A stretch of DNA of 64,000 nt from Magnolia sinica (taxonomy: Eukaryota > Streptophyta > Magnoliopsida > Magnoliales > Magnoliaceae), in contig NC_080584.1 of NCBI RefSeq assembly GCF_029962835.1, forward strand, positions 78,706,862-78,770,861. The letters run 5' to 3'. Position 1 is the stretch's first letter. Each line of letters opens with the position of its first letter. Positions 1 to 11,881 of this stretch are shown here, in pieces. Position numbers and translations under genes: made by a program. A model generated the notes under the pieces. That model had not been told where the DNA came from and did not search any database. It saw only the letters and a program-made list of their open reading frames with translations.

Positions 1-39
1 GGGCGACACGTCTCACCTAATCCCCTCTCTTTTTCCACA

Positions 40-233
40 TAGGGCTGTTCATGAGTCGAGCTAGCTCAACTAACTCGCTCGACTCGGCACGAGTCAGCTC
101 GGATTGACTCGGCTTGAATGATCGACTCGGGTCGAGTCAAGCTGATTTTTTGTAGCTCGAGTTAAGTTCGAGCCGAGTTCGACCAGGGGGCATTTCAACT
201 CAACTCGACTCGAAGCTATATATAAATATATAA

Positions 234-274
<41 letters not shown>

Positions 275-1408
275 TCACTGAAACACCCGACCGCACCCAA
301 CCCTAGCAAGCTGTCCCTTTCCCTTTCTTCTCTTTCTCTACCTGCCGCATGCCCGCTCGGCGTCCGACCAGAAGAAATCCACCGGACCACCACTACCGAC
401 GCACGACTAGCACACTGCCTACCTGATCGATCTCGCCGAGCAAAGAAGACCGCACGGTCGTGCGCCCAATCCCGACTCGGTTAGCACTTACCTGTCTCCT
501 GACACATCCATGCCTTTATTTTAAGAAATTACTCTTTGCTTCTTTTTTTTTTTTTTGGGTTTTCCCATCTCATCGTTTCCAAATCATCCTCTTTTTTACC
601 TTTTTTCTAAATCATCTGATGCAACCATGATTCGGATTTGGACACGGTTGAGCAATTAGAGATGGATTAGGAGGATGAACGGTTGCTCTTGTTACAACAC
701 TAGGTCCCTGTAACAAGGAGATGGAAATGCAATAAGGATTTTGAGAAAAAATGAAATTCGGTTTTCATTGAAAGTTAGACTTGAGAAATTATACAGTTGG
801 ATCGTTGGTTTTTTAAAGTGGGTCCCATGGTTTGACGGTCCATATTATTTTTATCTGGTCTGGTGGTGGATGGGCCACAATATAAGAATCTCCTTGGGAG
901 AATCCTACCATTACTGGCTGTAGATAGTTTACAAAGGGTGAAAAGATCACATGCGTGCGTTTGAGCTGTGGACCACATTCATGATGTGTATGTAGAATCT
1001 AAACCGTTCAACAGGTGAGATTCTTCATGGGGCACCATATATGCTAAGAATCATCTCCATCAAAATCTTGGGTGGGCCACACCAAAGGAAGCAGTGTAGA
1101 ATCATACCAACATCCTACATGTTCACTTGTTGTGGCTAAGTTCTAGTGGGTCCCTTGATCCTTGTGGGGCATACCTGATGACTGAGTTGGATGACATATA
1201 CACAACCATGATCGATCTACCCTTTACATATGAAAAAGCTCGAGCTCGACTCGACTCGAACCACTAGCTTGACTCGAACTCGACTCGACAACTTTGGCAA
1301 ATAAGCCAAGCTTCAATGTTGAGCTAGAGCTCGAACTCAAGTATAGCATGGACAAATCGAGCTGAGCTTGGCCCACCTCGACTCGACTCGGCTCGATGCC
1401 CACCCCTA
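40..1408. mobile_element. hAT-like non-autonomous DNA transposon, copy 1
   Basis: The element starts TAGGGCTGTTCATGAGTCGAG and ends with the near-inverted GATGCCCACCCCTA. It is bracketed by an 8-bp near-perfect direct repeat, tttccaca (32-39) and attccaca (1409-1416), one mismatch. An 8-bp duplication with TAGGGCTG-type ends is typical of the hAT superfamily. Subterminal regions (about 50-200 and 1235-1400) are packed with short CTCGA/GAGTC repeats in both orientations. A TA microsatellite lies at about 217-272. The interior has no transposase-like reading frame, so the element would depend on a partner transposase. Related copies lie at 23379-24694 and 52566-53169. Confidence 0.72.
217..272. 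repeat. TA-rich microsatellite
   Basis: Alternating TA with a few interruptions inside the first hAT-like element. A local ORF reading it as repeated Tyr-Ile is an artefact of the repeat. Confidence 0.9.
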
Positions 1409-1493
1409 ATTCCACACCATGTGGTGGTGACCTTTCAAACCTCGGAATAGTCAATGGATCCCTGTGGGCCCACTGTGAGGTCTGTGTCCATGT

Positions 1494-1811
1494 GACAACT
1501 CATTTTTAGGGCATGATGGCAAAAATGAAGTAGATCCAAATCTTAGGTAGACCATACCACAGGAAATGGTTATGATTGAATCCCCACCATTAAATACATC
1601 ATGGGGCCACTAAAATAGCTACTTCTCATCCAAACTACTAATAAAGTCACAAAGATCTGGATGAAGAGGCCACACAAACATCAACTTGATCCAAAACTTT
1701 TGTGCCCCATAAGAAGTTCTTACTGGTCGATCATCACTGCATCCATATTATGGTCCACCTGAGATTTGGATCTACTTCATTTTTAAGATAGTGCCCTAAA
1801 ATGAGCTGTCA
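1494..1811. mobile_element. Foldback (palindromic) MITE-like element
   Basis: The arm at about 1494-1562 (core 'aatgaagtagatccaaatct') is matched in inverse complement by 1745-1811 (core 'agatttggatctacttcatt'). The arms are about 65-70 bp with few mismatches and a spacer of about 180 bp. The outer right side runs into the long TA repeat at 1830, so the terminus and target duplication cannot be set. The 'ccatccatttt/aaaatggatggatgg' box is shared with the foldback element at 36607-37055 and the boxes near 38700 and 39605, pointing to one widespread family. No coding capacity. Confidence 0.6.
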
Positions 1812-1824
1812 AAATGGATGGATG

Positions 1825-1829
<5 letters not shown>

Positions 1830-1900
<71 letters not shown>
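1830..1900. repeat. Long (TA)n microsatellite
   Basis: About 70 bp of nearly uninterrupted TA directly after the foldback element. Likely hypermutable in length. Confidence 0.95.
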
Positions 1901-1902
<2 letters not shown>

Positions 1903-1903
<1 letters not shown>

Positions 1904-2982
1904 TCACATAAATCACGGTAGTCACACGGTCAGGGATCCCACCTACCCCGTGGATCTGGGGTTCCACGGAAGCCACACCCCCAAGTAAGACTTTCAAAAT
2001 CCCTGGCTTCCAGTTGGACCCCCTAGGTTCAAACGGATAGCTTCTACGGCCAGTATGGTAGCAGAACTTTCTTAGGGCTAGGACAAAGACATCAAGTTGC
2101 ATGTAAAAGACATTGCAGTGTGTGCCTTTATCTTTCGTTCTCAGAATCTTCCAAGGACCAAGCCAGGCGAGCTCATAGAAAATTTTAGAGCAACAAGGTC
2201 TTCATCTCTTCGCTGATGATGATAAGATTGTTTGGACCGTTAACGGTCATGGCCACGGATCCTTTGCTGTGGTGAAGGTGTGTTGAGCTTAGAACTACTT
2301 AGTAACAGGGGCTGATCTTAACTGGTCCAAAAGATTTATTTCAAAGTATTCTTTTAGCGCATAGTTGACCTTTCTTGGTAGGCTCAAATGGATTAAATAT
2401 TATAGGGGATTTATGCCAAGTACACCCTCCTTTTTGTGAGAGCATTGCAATAATATCGCTTCTCAAAATAGTATTTTTCTATACAAGAGGACACTATTTG
2501 TCTTTTCTTTTTTTAATGAAATGCTCGTAATCACCTTTTTTTTTATAATTTCTATGCACCTACTTTTTTATTTTTAGTACTCGTTAGCAAATTTTTTGAC
2601 GGAAACTCCCACATGGAAAGAATGGGTTCTTCTTTTTTCCTATTATGTTGACCTAGGTTTATTAGGAAAGAACATGAGAGAATTAAATGAAAAAAAATTA
2701 TAAATATTTTTCTTTTAAAGGATGGTCCTTATTCTTTTTATAAAGATTATATTCGGATGAGTTTTCTTGGGAAGAAACTTATATAAAGAGAGGAGAGATG
2801 AAAAAAAAAAACCTCTACTTTTAGATTATATGTTTTTCTTTATTCAAAAGATTATGTTTTAATTAGCCTTTTACCAAGAGCTACACTTTGAGCCAATTTT
2901 TAAAAGGTTAAATGGTATTCAAATAATGAGATGATTATAAAGTTATTTAAAAGTTTGCCGAATTATCTTTCCAATGTGGTTT
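1903..2982. other. Unassigned AT-rich stretch left of the gypsy complex
   Basis: I found no gene, terminal repeat or domain here. The sequence is increasingly AT-rich after 2400, with many T and A runs. It ends abruptly at about 2982, where strong similarity to 13163 onward begins. Confidence 0.5.
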
Positions 2983-3957
2983 TGAGGGAATGTGGGTTGT
3001 GGGTCCCCAAATGGAGGAGTTTTGTGCTCAAATGATTTGAGGTAAGAGGGTGAAAGGGTGCTTTGAAATGATTAGGGGCTAGAGGAAGTGAGGGGTGGTG
3101 CATGCAAGGATGGAAATGGGTTTAAGAAGTGGGAAGTGAGGATTTAGGAGAGGGAAAAGGGTTTAGATGGGTGAAATGTCTAGGAAGTCGCTTGGGGTAG
3201 GGTCCCCAGGCTTTTAAAAAGGGTAAACACGAATAGAGGGGGTCCCCACACGTGTGAGGGCCCCCGCACATCTATAGGACTGGTGGCGCGCCGTCGAGTC
3301 AGCGGTGGCGGCGGCGTCCTCTGGTCCTGGCGGCGGCACACCGCCGATCTGGTGGTGTCGCCGCCACCCTCTGGTGGTTCCGGCGGTGCGCTGTCGATCT
3401 GGTGGTGGCCAGCCACCCTTGGGTCGTCTGGGAAGTCTGTGGGGCCATTTTGGTCCCCCCTAAGTATTTGTTAGGTCCCTAGATTGTCGGGTTCGCCCAT
3501 CGCGACTCAAGGATCATTCCTTGGCGCTGATGAGGTTCCTTCGGGCTTAAGAATTTTCTTTAAACGCTGGCCCAAGTGGGCCTCAGGTACTTTAGGTTCG
3601 ATGCGGAGACGTTTAGTCTCATCCTGACTGAAATTTGAGCGAATTCTACGTCCAGTAGAACCGTTGACATGTACACTGAATGGTTCTAATCTCGTGAGCT
3701 ACTCGTGCAACTCAATACTACATCATTCGAGTTGGGTCGACTCGAGTCGTCGGAATGCTAATTAAGAAGTGATATGAATCACTTCGCATAGCCTAGGTTC
3801 TCTTAATATCAAGTCGTAGACTAGGGTTCTATTTTTGGATTTGCCAATGACATGATTTCTAAGTTTTATGAATGTCTCTAAGTTCAATCGCTCCCTCCTA
3901 AGTCGGAAATACGTCACGATAGACCCGTCACCCCAGGCCCAGCTTATTCCGAACCAT
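2983..3957 (-). mobile_element. Gypsy 5' leader duplicated outside the left LTR
   Basis: This block is closely similar to 13163-14118, the true 5' leader of the gypsy element, through the primer-binding site. It includes a GC-rich section at 3280-3430 with repeated CGGCGG/CTGGTGG motifs. In element orientation it follows the left LTR (6909 to 3973), where host flank would be expected. The similarity stops sharply at 2982/13162, just before the extra ORF begins. This is the signature of a tandem element later truncated, or of unequal recombination between copies. It has no coding sign of its own; GC-rich frames are by-products. Confidence 0.8.
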
Positions 3958-3970
3958 GCTCTGATACCAA
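3958..3970 (-). other. Primer-binding site (initiator Met-tRNA type), left copy
   Basis: On the minus strand this reads TTGGTATCAGAGC, the usual plant retrotransposon site complementary to the 3' end of initiator Met-tRNA. It lies two bases outside the LTR end at 3973. With no intact body following, it is probably non-functional. Confidence 0.85.
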
Positions 3971-3972
3971 GT

Positions 3973-6909
3973 TGTAACGCCCAGAAATTAAATGATCGAG
4001 TAGGAACTCAGCTCCCGAATTTTCAAGTGCCACGTGTACCCTAACGGGCCTCATATGCATATGAAGTGAAGAATCCTGTGGCGATGGAGAATTAAACCAA
4101 GCATAGTATGACATTGAACTATAAAGAAATTCAAGTGCCACTAACAAAATGAAACATCCAAAATAAATCCAAAATATCCAAAGTATCAACCATCAGGGAC
4201 CTAGTCCCATCCATACAGTAATACCCAAATGACTAAGGCCCTGGCCCAATCCCATGATCAACAAAATCAGCCTAGAAAGGTCCACCAAAAGTCTGGTAGT
4301 ATGCTCGCTCCTCATCGTCGTCCACATCAGCATCCTCCAGCACATCCAGCTCCATCAGCCCTGCATCTATAGTGGGTTCTGGTTGGTGTTTTAAAACACC
4401 GTCCTAAAGTGAGAGTGAATAGCTAACTCAGTGGTCCCATTAGCTATAAGTTACACAAGCTGTCATGCACAGGAGTAAATTTAGTGAAAATCATACATTC
4501 ACAGAATCCTAGATACTCTAGTTAATGCAAATGTATGATTTAATGATATAATGCACGCCTCTCACCATAACACTCCCTCTTGTGACACCATCTTACGTTC
4601 GTGAACTAACACTCCCTCAAGCGACTCAACTACCGAATCGCAAAAGTAACCAATGCATGTAATGCACATGTTAGCCAAGTTGATTAATTAAGTTCATTCG
4701 TCCAACAGGTTGGGGAAATCGAGATTCTTTGTCGGACCATTGCCATAATCCGATTGCGCAGCTCTAATGACCATAGTTGTATGGCTCTCACGATTCTTAG
4801 CCCTTGTGTGTTCGTCATTCCCATAATTATAAGCTCATACGAATACAATTAGTACATTAAAGTCCTACTCGCGGTCACTACGAGGAGGCTCGTCACCTCA
4901 GCATAGGCCGACAGCTTAGGAATAATGTCTCATACCACCATTCTCGGTTCATGAGTCTTCGGTGCTCACTGGTTATTACAGGGAGGCTCGTCACCCCAAC
5001 ATAAGCCGACAGCAGGGGCACAGTGTTACATACTGCCACCCCCAGCTCATGAGTTTTATGGGCCGCAAATCATGATTGTTAGTGGGCGCAAGGGTTACGG
5101 GGTATCTTAGGTTCCAACAGGCGTGCGCAAACATGGTTAACGTACAAAGATGGCCAACTAGTGGGCTAATCTGCCCCCACGAGACGAACTACAAATTGTA
5201 CGGCCTGAGAACAATGTCTCGTGTAGTCCAACTACAGTCGACAATTCACGGTTTGACTAGTTGGGCCAAACTTGCTTGTAGGCGGATCCAATGGAAAGAT
5301 TGCCCAAGGACTTTAATTTGGTTGATTGGTCAATCCATAAAGAAGCATGTGAGCAAGTATGTATAGCATTCATTCAACAAAATTTCAGGAGTTATTTCAA
5401 CAAACAAAATAGCATGTTTTGACTCCCAACAGCATGGACATCAATACACCCAACTTTCATCATTTCAATTAAAGGTACCCACATATAACTTGCATATCAA
5501 CAGGCAACATATAGATAGCACATCAGCAACAATCATATAAATCATAAATTAGCAACCAACATCTGACGTACAAGCCAACAATCAACATGTAACACACAAC
5601 CAGCCATATTTAGAGAAATCCTACTCAAAATTCCCTGAATTGGACTGATAAATCAGCAATCTACACATCAACATGCACTCAGAACTTAATCCTCTTTATC
5701 AAATTTGGGAAAATCCTACACATATGTTCTAAGATAAGAAATTTTTAAAATTCAGCAACATGCATATGCATTCATCACACAAAATCACTATGATCTACAC
5801 AAGGCATGATAGCCAGCCACCTAAAGGTAATGGTCCGTACCTATTATCGATCGGAAGCCTTTGCGGTCAGTCTAGCGGCGTCGGGTTCGCAAGCTCGACG
5901 TGCCGGGGCCCCGCGTTGAATGAAAACCGTAATGAGGTGCATGCATTGCCTAGATGTTAGAGAGAGATGGATAGGAGTCCAAATCTTACCTTGGATCGGA
6001 TGTAGCCTGATTCAACGGTGATCGGTCAGAGTTTTTCGGCAATGTAAGGATGTAGGTGTGGGGAATAACGATCTCCAAGCACCAAGGTGCAATCCTACAC
6101 CCTCTCTCTCTCTCTCTTTGAATTTCGGCTATTGATATTTCAGCAAATGAGGGAGAGAGGACTGGAATTTTATGTCCAGAATTATATCAATTGACCCTAC
6201 AGTTTGGTGTAATTCCCTAAATGGCCCTGTGGGCCCATTTTTTATCTTTAGGCGCTGCCCTGATGCTCCCCTGGCCCATCTAATTTATGGGATAGGTGCC
6301 CTATGGCCCGACGAAGGGCTGGGCAAAGTTTGATGGCAAACAGATGCGGGAATTTACCACAATGGTCCGATTTGTGATCAACGGTCATTGATCCTCGATC
6401 AATGGTCAGATTACATGGGTGAGTTCAAGGGAATATTATCAGCCTTCGGTGTGAATTTAGAAGAAACATGACAGCTAAAATGCCCAAATTTGTATACTCA
6501 AGTTGCGGGGCCAATTAATTTAAAATTCAGATTTTATATCCAAAACTAGGGTGATTTGCAATTCACAAGTGCTAATTGATAGCATGATTTGACCATTTCT
6601 AGGCATCATCCAAGCTTGTTGTCCATGATGGACTACAAGCCAATGAGGCCCCTGGCCTCCCAAAGTTTCAGAATTTTTTGTCCAACATTGGGCGGTCATG
6701 GCTCGAACAGGCAGCTGCTAAGTACAATTGGGCTAACTGGCTCTTCGGCCCGTGCTCGGCCTAAACATTATTGGATTTAATCTCATTAGTGGCTTAATTT
6801 GGATTAAATTATTGGTGATAAATCCACACATGCGATCGAATTATACGGTTCTGCGTTAAGTAACATGTGGACGCCTCAAGACACTGTTCCGATTGGACCG
6901 AGTGTTACA
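3973..6909 (-). repeat. Gypsy long terminal repeat, left copy (3' LTR)
   Basis: About 2937 bp. On the minus strand it starts TGTAACACTCGG at 6909 and ends GCGTTACA at 3973, a TGTAAC...GTTACA terminal inverted repeat. It matches the right LTR (14134-18860) over its whole length once the right copy's nested insertion is removed. A polypurine tract (AAGGGGGG) abuts its start at 6910-6922. It contains a CT microsatellite near 6101-6118. Many short frames occur but none is a domain. LTRs this long are common in the chromodomain Tekay/Del lineage. Confidence 0.88.
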
Positions 6910-6922
6910 ATCTACCCCCCTT
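6910..6922 (-). other. Polypurine tract of the gypsy element
   Basis: On the minus strand the sequence next to the LTR start is AAGGGGGGTAGAT, the expected plus-strand primer site. It lies about 35-45 bp after the pol stop codon. Confidence 0.75.
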
Positions 6923-6954
6923 ATAAATAAATTTCATCCTCAAAAATTTTGTAC

Positions 6955-9900
6955 CTATTCGTATTGCTTGAGTAGGTTTGGGTAGTGCTTACGGATCTCA
7001 GCTTCAGTCTCCCAGGTGGCTTCTTCTTCTCCGTAGTGCGTCCACAAGACTTTGACTAATGGGATCACTTCGTTCCGTAACACCTGTTCCTTCTTGTTTA
7101 GAATTTGGGTGGGCCTGAGGATATACGTGGCATTGTCTTTGAGTTCAACGTGCTGCCACCAGATGACATGAGTAGGGTCGGGGATGTACTTCTTAAGCAT
7201 GAAAACATGAAATACATTGTGCACTTCGGTAAGAAGAGTGGGCAAGGCCAAGCGATAGGCGACAGGCCCAATGTGATCGAGGAATTGGAAAGGCCCAATA
7301 TAACGTGGGGCGAGTTTTCCTTTCTTGCCAAAGTGTAGCACTCCTTTCATCGGTGAGATTCTTAGCAACACATGGTCCCCTACTTCAAATTCCAAGTCCC
7401 TACGTCTTGTATCCGCATACCTCTTCTGTCTACTCTGGGCTGTCAAGAGACGACGCCTAATGATTTCAATCTTCTCAGTGGTCGTCCGCACCAAATCAGA
7501 CCCTATTAAGCTTTTTTCACCAACCTCTACTTAACAATGAGGAGCTCGACAAGGGCGCCCATATAAAGCCTCATAAAGCGCCATGCCGATGCTAGCTTGG
7601 AAGCTATTGTTGTAGGCGAACTCTGCATAGGGAAGACACTCATCTCAACTATCCAAAAAGTCCAGTGCACAAGCCCTCAACATATCTTTTAGTGTTTGGT
7701 TCACCCACTCTGTTTTTCCATCTGTTTGTGGGTAGAAAGCAGTGCTGAATTTCAACTTTACTCCCATTGCCTCTTGAATTTGGGTCCAAAACATCGAGGT
7801 AAACCAGGCATCTCGATTCGATACGATTTCCAAAGGAACGCCGTGGAGCCAGATTATCTCCTTAATATATAGCCTGGCCAAATCATCGGCCGAGTAAGAA
7901 GCTCGAATCGGAAGGAAGTGAGCCGATTTTTTCAATTGGTCCACAATCACCTAAATCGAATCGTGTCCTTTCTGTGTCCTGGGCAAACCCGAAATGAAGT
8001 CCATAGATACGAAATCCCACTTCCATTTGGCAAGCGGCACGGGCTACAGGAGGCCTGGTGGTAAGTGATGCTTGACTTTGACTTGCTGACATGTGAGCTA
8101 CCGAGATACATAGTCGGCTATTTCCCTCTTCATGTTATCCCACCAATAATTCTGCTAGAGGTCCTGGTACATTTTGGTGCTCCCTGGATGCATTGCCAAT
8201 TTGGAGTTATGGGCATCACTTAGCAATTCTTCCTTCAATCCAGGGTGGTTTGGAACACAAAGGTGACCTCGAAATCGAAGGCCTCCATCAAAGCTGATCC
8301 TCCATTCGGAATCACTCCGGACTCTTGTAAATTCTCACATCTTTCTTAGTAATTCATCGCCTCTTTGGGCCTCGATGATCTGACTATTGATCATCGGTTG
8401 GACGTGAGTATGCGCGATGACTTTGTATGACTCTTCCACCGTCAACTTCAGTTCAAAGTCTCATACAAACTCCATCATGTTCCACTCTCTCACCATCAAC
8501 GGAGCTGTAAATTCCAACGTCTTCTTTTAGGTCAATGCATCGGCCACTAAGTTAGCCTTGCCAGGATGATAAAAAAACCTCGAACTTAAAATCTTTCAAC
8601 GTCTCCATCCAATGACGTTGTCTCATGTTCAAGTCCCTTTGGGTGAAGATGTATTTGAGGCTCTTATGATCGCAAAAGAGCTCAAATTCCTCCTCATAGA
8701 GGTAATGTCTCCATAATTTCAAAGCGAAAATGACTGCCGCTAATTCGAGGTCGTGGGTAGGGTAATTCTCTTTATGCTTTCTCAATTGCCAAGAGGCATA
8801 GGCAATGACCTTGTCCTTCTACATAAGGACGCAACCCAATCCCACATGGGACGCATCCGTGTAGATGGTGTACTTGACCCCTTGCTCAGGTAAAATGAGC
8901 ACTGGAGCTAAGGTCAACTTTTCCTTCAATTCTAGGAAGGCCGCTTCCGCCTTTTCATTCCAGGCGAACTTGAGATCCTTCCTGGTGAGCTGGGACAAAG
9001 GTCGGGCTATTTTTGAGAAATCTTTGATGAACCGACGGTAATATCCCGCCAATCCCAAGAAACTTCTAACTTTTGTAACTGAGCCCGGACATTTCCAATC
9101 TTGTATCGCTGTCGCTTTAGCTAGGTCCATAGAGATGCCTTCCTTAGACACCACGTGGCCTAAGAACTTGACTTCCTCTTTCTAGAAGTCGCACTTTCAG
9201 AATTGAGCAAATAACTTGTTCCGTTTGAGTGTTTCCAAGACAGCTCGCAAGTGTTCCTCATGCTCCTTGCGACTTTTGGAGTATATTAGGATGCCATCTA
9301 TGAATACGATGACGAATAGTACCAAAAAGGTCTGAAGACTTTGTTCATTAGGTCCATGAACACAGCTGGCGCGTTTGTGAATGCAAAAGGCATGGCTAGA
9401 AACTTAATAGTGCCTAAAGCTAGTTCTGAATGACGTTTTCGGAGCATCCTCGTCTCTAACCCTTAATTGAAGGTACTCGGATTGTAAATTGATCTTCGAG
9501 AAGTATGAGCACCTCTCAGTTGATCGAATAGATCATCAATTCTAGGCAGCGAGTATTTATTCCTTACGATAACTTGATTTAATATTCAATAATCGATGCA
9601 TAATCGCAAAGAGCCGTCCTTCTTTCTCACAAACACGAATGGGGCTCCCTAGGGCGACACACTGGGTTGGATGAAACTCGAGTCTAATAGGATGTTAATT
9701 TGGATCCTAAGTTCCTCCATTTCACATGGAGGCATCCGGTAGGTTGGAAGGGAGAAGGGCGTAGTACCCGACACCAAGTCTATGGTGAAATCAATCTCCC
9801 ATTGGGGAGGGAGTCCTGGTATGTGTTTAAATACATCAATGAAGTCTTTAACAATGGGTGTACATGTAAATGAAAGCTCTTTAACGTCCTCTTCTATCGA

Positions 9901-10339
9901 AGCATAACATAGAACTCGTTGTGGATAGCTAACCTGGACCGAAAACATAAAAGACAACCTATCATCTTCATGAATTGCCACTGTTTGGTCCTCGCAATTG
10001 ATCTTGGCTCTCATCGCAGAGAGCCAGTTCATGCCCAAAATTACATCATAATGGAAGACTCTGGTGACTACAAGATCTACACACATCCTCTTATTTCCCA
10101 GGTCTATAGGGTAACCTCAGTAGATGGATGTAGCTTTAGTGAAGGTTTCGGCTACCGCTATGATTCTTACTCCCGACATGGGGGTAGTTGGTAACCTCAG
10201 ATTCTTGATGGTCGTGTGTGATATGAGTGATGTCGTGGACCCAGTGTCCACAAGGAGAAAGATTGGGATACCTTGGATGTGAGTCGTCACTTTGAATGCT
10301 GAAGGCGTGGTCGTGGCTGCATCCATACCTTTTGCTGTT
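6955..10339 (-). pseudogene. Ty3/gypsy pol (protease, RT, RNase H, integrase), decayed
   Basis: The minus-strand order is protease-RT-RNase H-integrase, the gypsy order. The protease motif VDTGSTTSLIS lies near 10240. The RT region follows at 10086-9150 with a [12 protein letters not shown] block near 9390; its active-site box reads FIDG (9293-9301) instead of FIDD. An RNase H block ([23 protein letters not shown]) lies at 9150-8552. In the integrase core (7950-7645) the second catalytic position reads SNRD where SDRD is usual; the TEW glutamate remains. The C-terminus (7494-6955) ends with a chromodomain-like EEATWETEAEIRKHYP, which suggests the Tekay/Del lineage. Many in-frame stops and at least one frameshift make it inactive. 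It ends 45 bp before the 3' LTR. Confidence 0.9.
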
Positions 10340-11554
10340 AGAGTGTGTACACGAGCTTGTTGTGGCCTATTGGACTGATGTGTAGGTTGAGGCAGCAGTC
10401 TACTTGGAGGTGCTGGAAACTTATAGAGTTGTTGGGCCGGACCCGAGGCTCATGGAGAGTAAGCAGATAATGCTTGTTGAGGCGGTCGGTTGATATGCTA
10501 AGGGGGTACGTAGCCATGGTCCCTCATCTTGGAGAAGTAGAAGGCCTCAATGTGGCCCACCCTCTTACAATACTCGCATATACAATCGGGCTGGGAGTAT
10601 GTGGTTGGAGGAGGTGTATGTTGGGGAGGCAAGGTCGGGTGTGGCCTCCTTCCTGAGGAGGAAGAAGATTGTCCTCCTGATCTGCCTCGAGAGTCAGCTT
10701 AGAGGTGTGCTCGGGAGACCCACTCTCCATCCTGTTTCGATTGCAAAGACATTTCTACCAGCTTGGTGTACATATGAATATTCACACAGCACAACTTGGT
10801 GCGAATACCAGCTCTGAGGCCCTCGACGAAACGCCTCATCCGTGTTGTTTCATCAGCAACAATTCGAGGGGCATAGCGGGACAACTCGGTAAACCGGTTC
10901 TCGTACTTGGCTACCGTCATCCCTCCTTGTTAGAGATGCAAGAATTTATTCTCCTTCTCGTTCCTATAGGTCTTTGGGAAATACTTTTGAAATAAACAGG
11001 TTTCAAAGTCTTCCCACGTCCAGACAAAGTTGGTCGGGATGGTCCTTAACACGCCTTCCCACCATATGTCGGCCTCCTTCTTGAACAGGTAAGAGACCAA
11101 CTGAACTTGTTTTGCTTCAGTGCTGTGAAGGGGTCGAATCGCCGTAGTGACCCAATTTACCCAAAACTCGGCCTGTTCAAGTCAATGAGTTCTGGTGAAG
11201 GTGGGCGGCCTGAACCTTTGGAAACATTCGAAGAGACTGCATGGAGACATAGATGACCCAGGTTGCTCTGATGTGGTGGGTCATAGTCCCCACCAGAATG
11301 TTCAGGGTCTGTTGCTGCTGTTGCATAGCGTGCAGCATCTGCTCCATGGTGCCCATAGTCGGGGATGACTGGTATGCAGAGGTTGTGCCTTGATCTGGTG
11401 GTGCTTCAGGAAGGTGATCTAGAGTAAAATTTCCTATATTATGTTGGTCAACTGCCCCTTGGCGGCCTTGTTGTTCATTGGGAGCAGTGTGGTCTCGTTC
11501 ATCCATCCCATCAAGAGATAGGCGGACTAGGCGGCTATCACCCCGAGGCCTCAT
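10340..11554 (-). pseudogene. Ty3/gypsy gag, decayed
   Basis: It begins with an ATG at 11554. A charged, Gln-rich N-terminal region is followed by capsid-like sequence with WWEGVLR near 11060 and the block FETCLFQKYFPKTYRNEKE (about 11015-10960), characteristic of plant gypsy Gag. 10920-10699 continues the capsid (YENRFTELSRYAPRI). The nucleocapsid knuckle near 10585-10540 reads CEYCKRVGHIEAFYF, with the last cysteine replaced. Stops and a shift near 11210 break the frame. It joins the protease region downstream, as usual for a single gag-pol polyprotein. Confidence 0.85.
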
Positions 11555-11881
11555 TTCCTATAAGGCATTCTCATACCATTTAGTAGTATTAAATTATGAA
11601 TGCAACATTTAGCACACATACATTTCCATAGAGATGTTACGCAAGCATTATTATTCTTCACCACAACGTTTCAAAACATTGCGAAATTTGGCAACTTTAA
11701 GCATTCCATTAAACAAAATTGTCAGTGATACATATGCTGAGGCATTACATGTACAAAGATGGAAAATGCAAGGGTTGCCAATGCTAGGAAAGCTTTTTTT
11801 AAAAAAAAACTACAACTGAAAACAAGTAAAGAAGATTCATCTTAAGTCACTACTTAAGAAGGAAGCTATGGTATCGCCCTC
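11555..11881. other. Gypsy spacer between extra ORF and gag
   Basis: An AT-rich non-coding interval between the end of the upstream extra ORF and the gag ATG. No motif recognised; it probably carries sequence needed for gag translation. Confidence 0.45.

Noticed and set aside
1809-2102. Open frame with an Ile-Tyr run
   Set aside because: The run is translated (TA)n; the rest is not protein-like.
3180-3474. GC-rich open frames on both strands (Gly/Pro-rich) in the gypsy leader
   Set aside because: They come from CGGCGG-type low complexity, are not conserved in frame in the second leader copy (13309-13601) and have no domain.
3958-3970. tRNA-like word in the leader
   Set aside because: It is only the 13-bp primer-binding site; no cloverleaf surrounds it.
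5076-5366. A 96-codon open frame in the left gypsy LTR
   Set aside because: The corresponding place in the right LTR (about 17010-17300) is broken by stops and shifts; no protein similarity.
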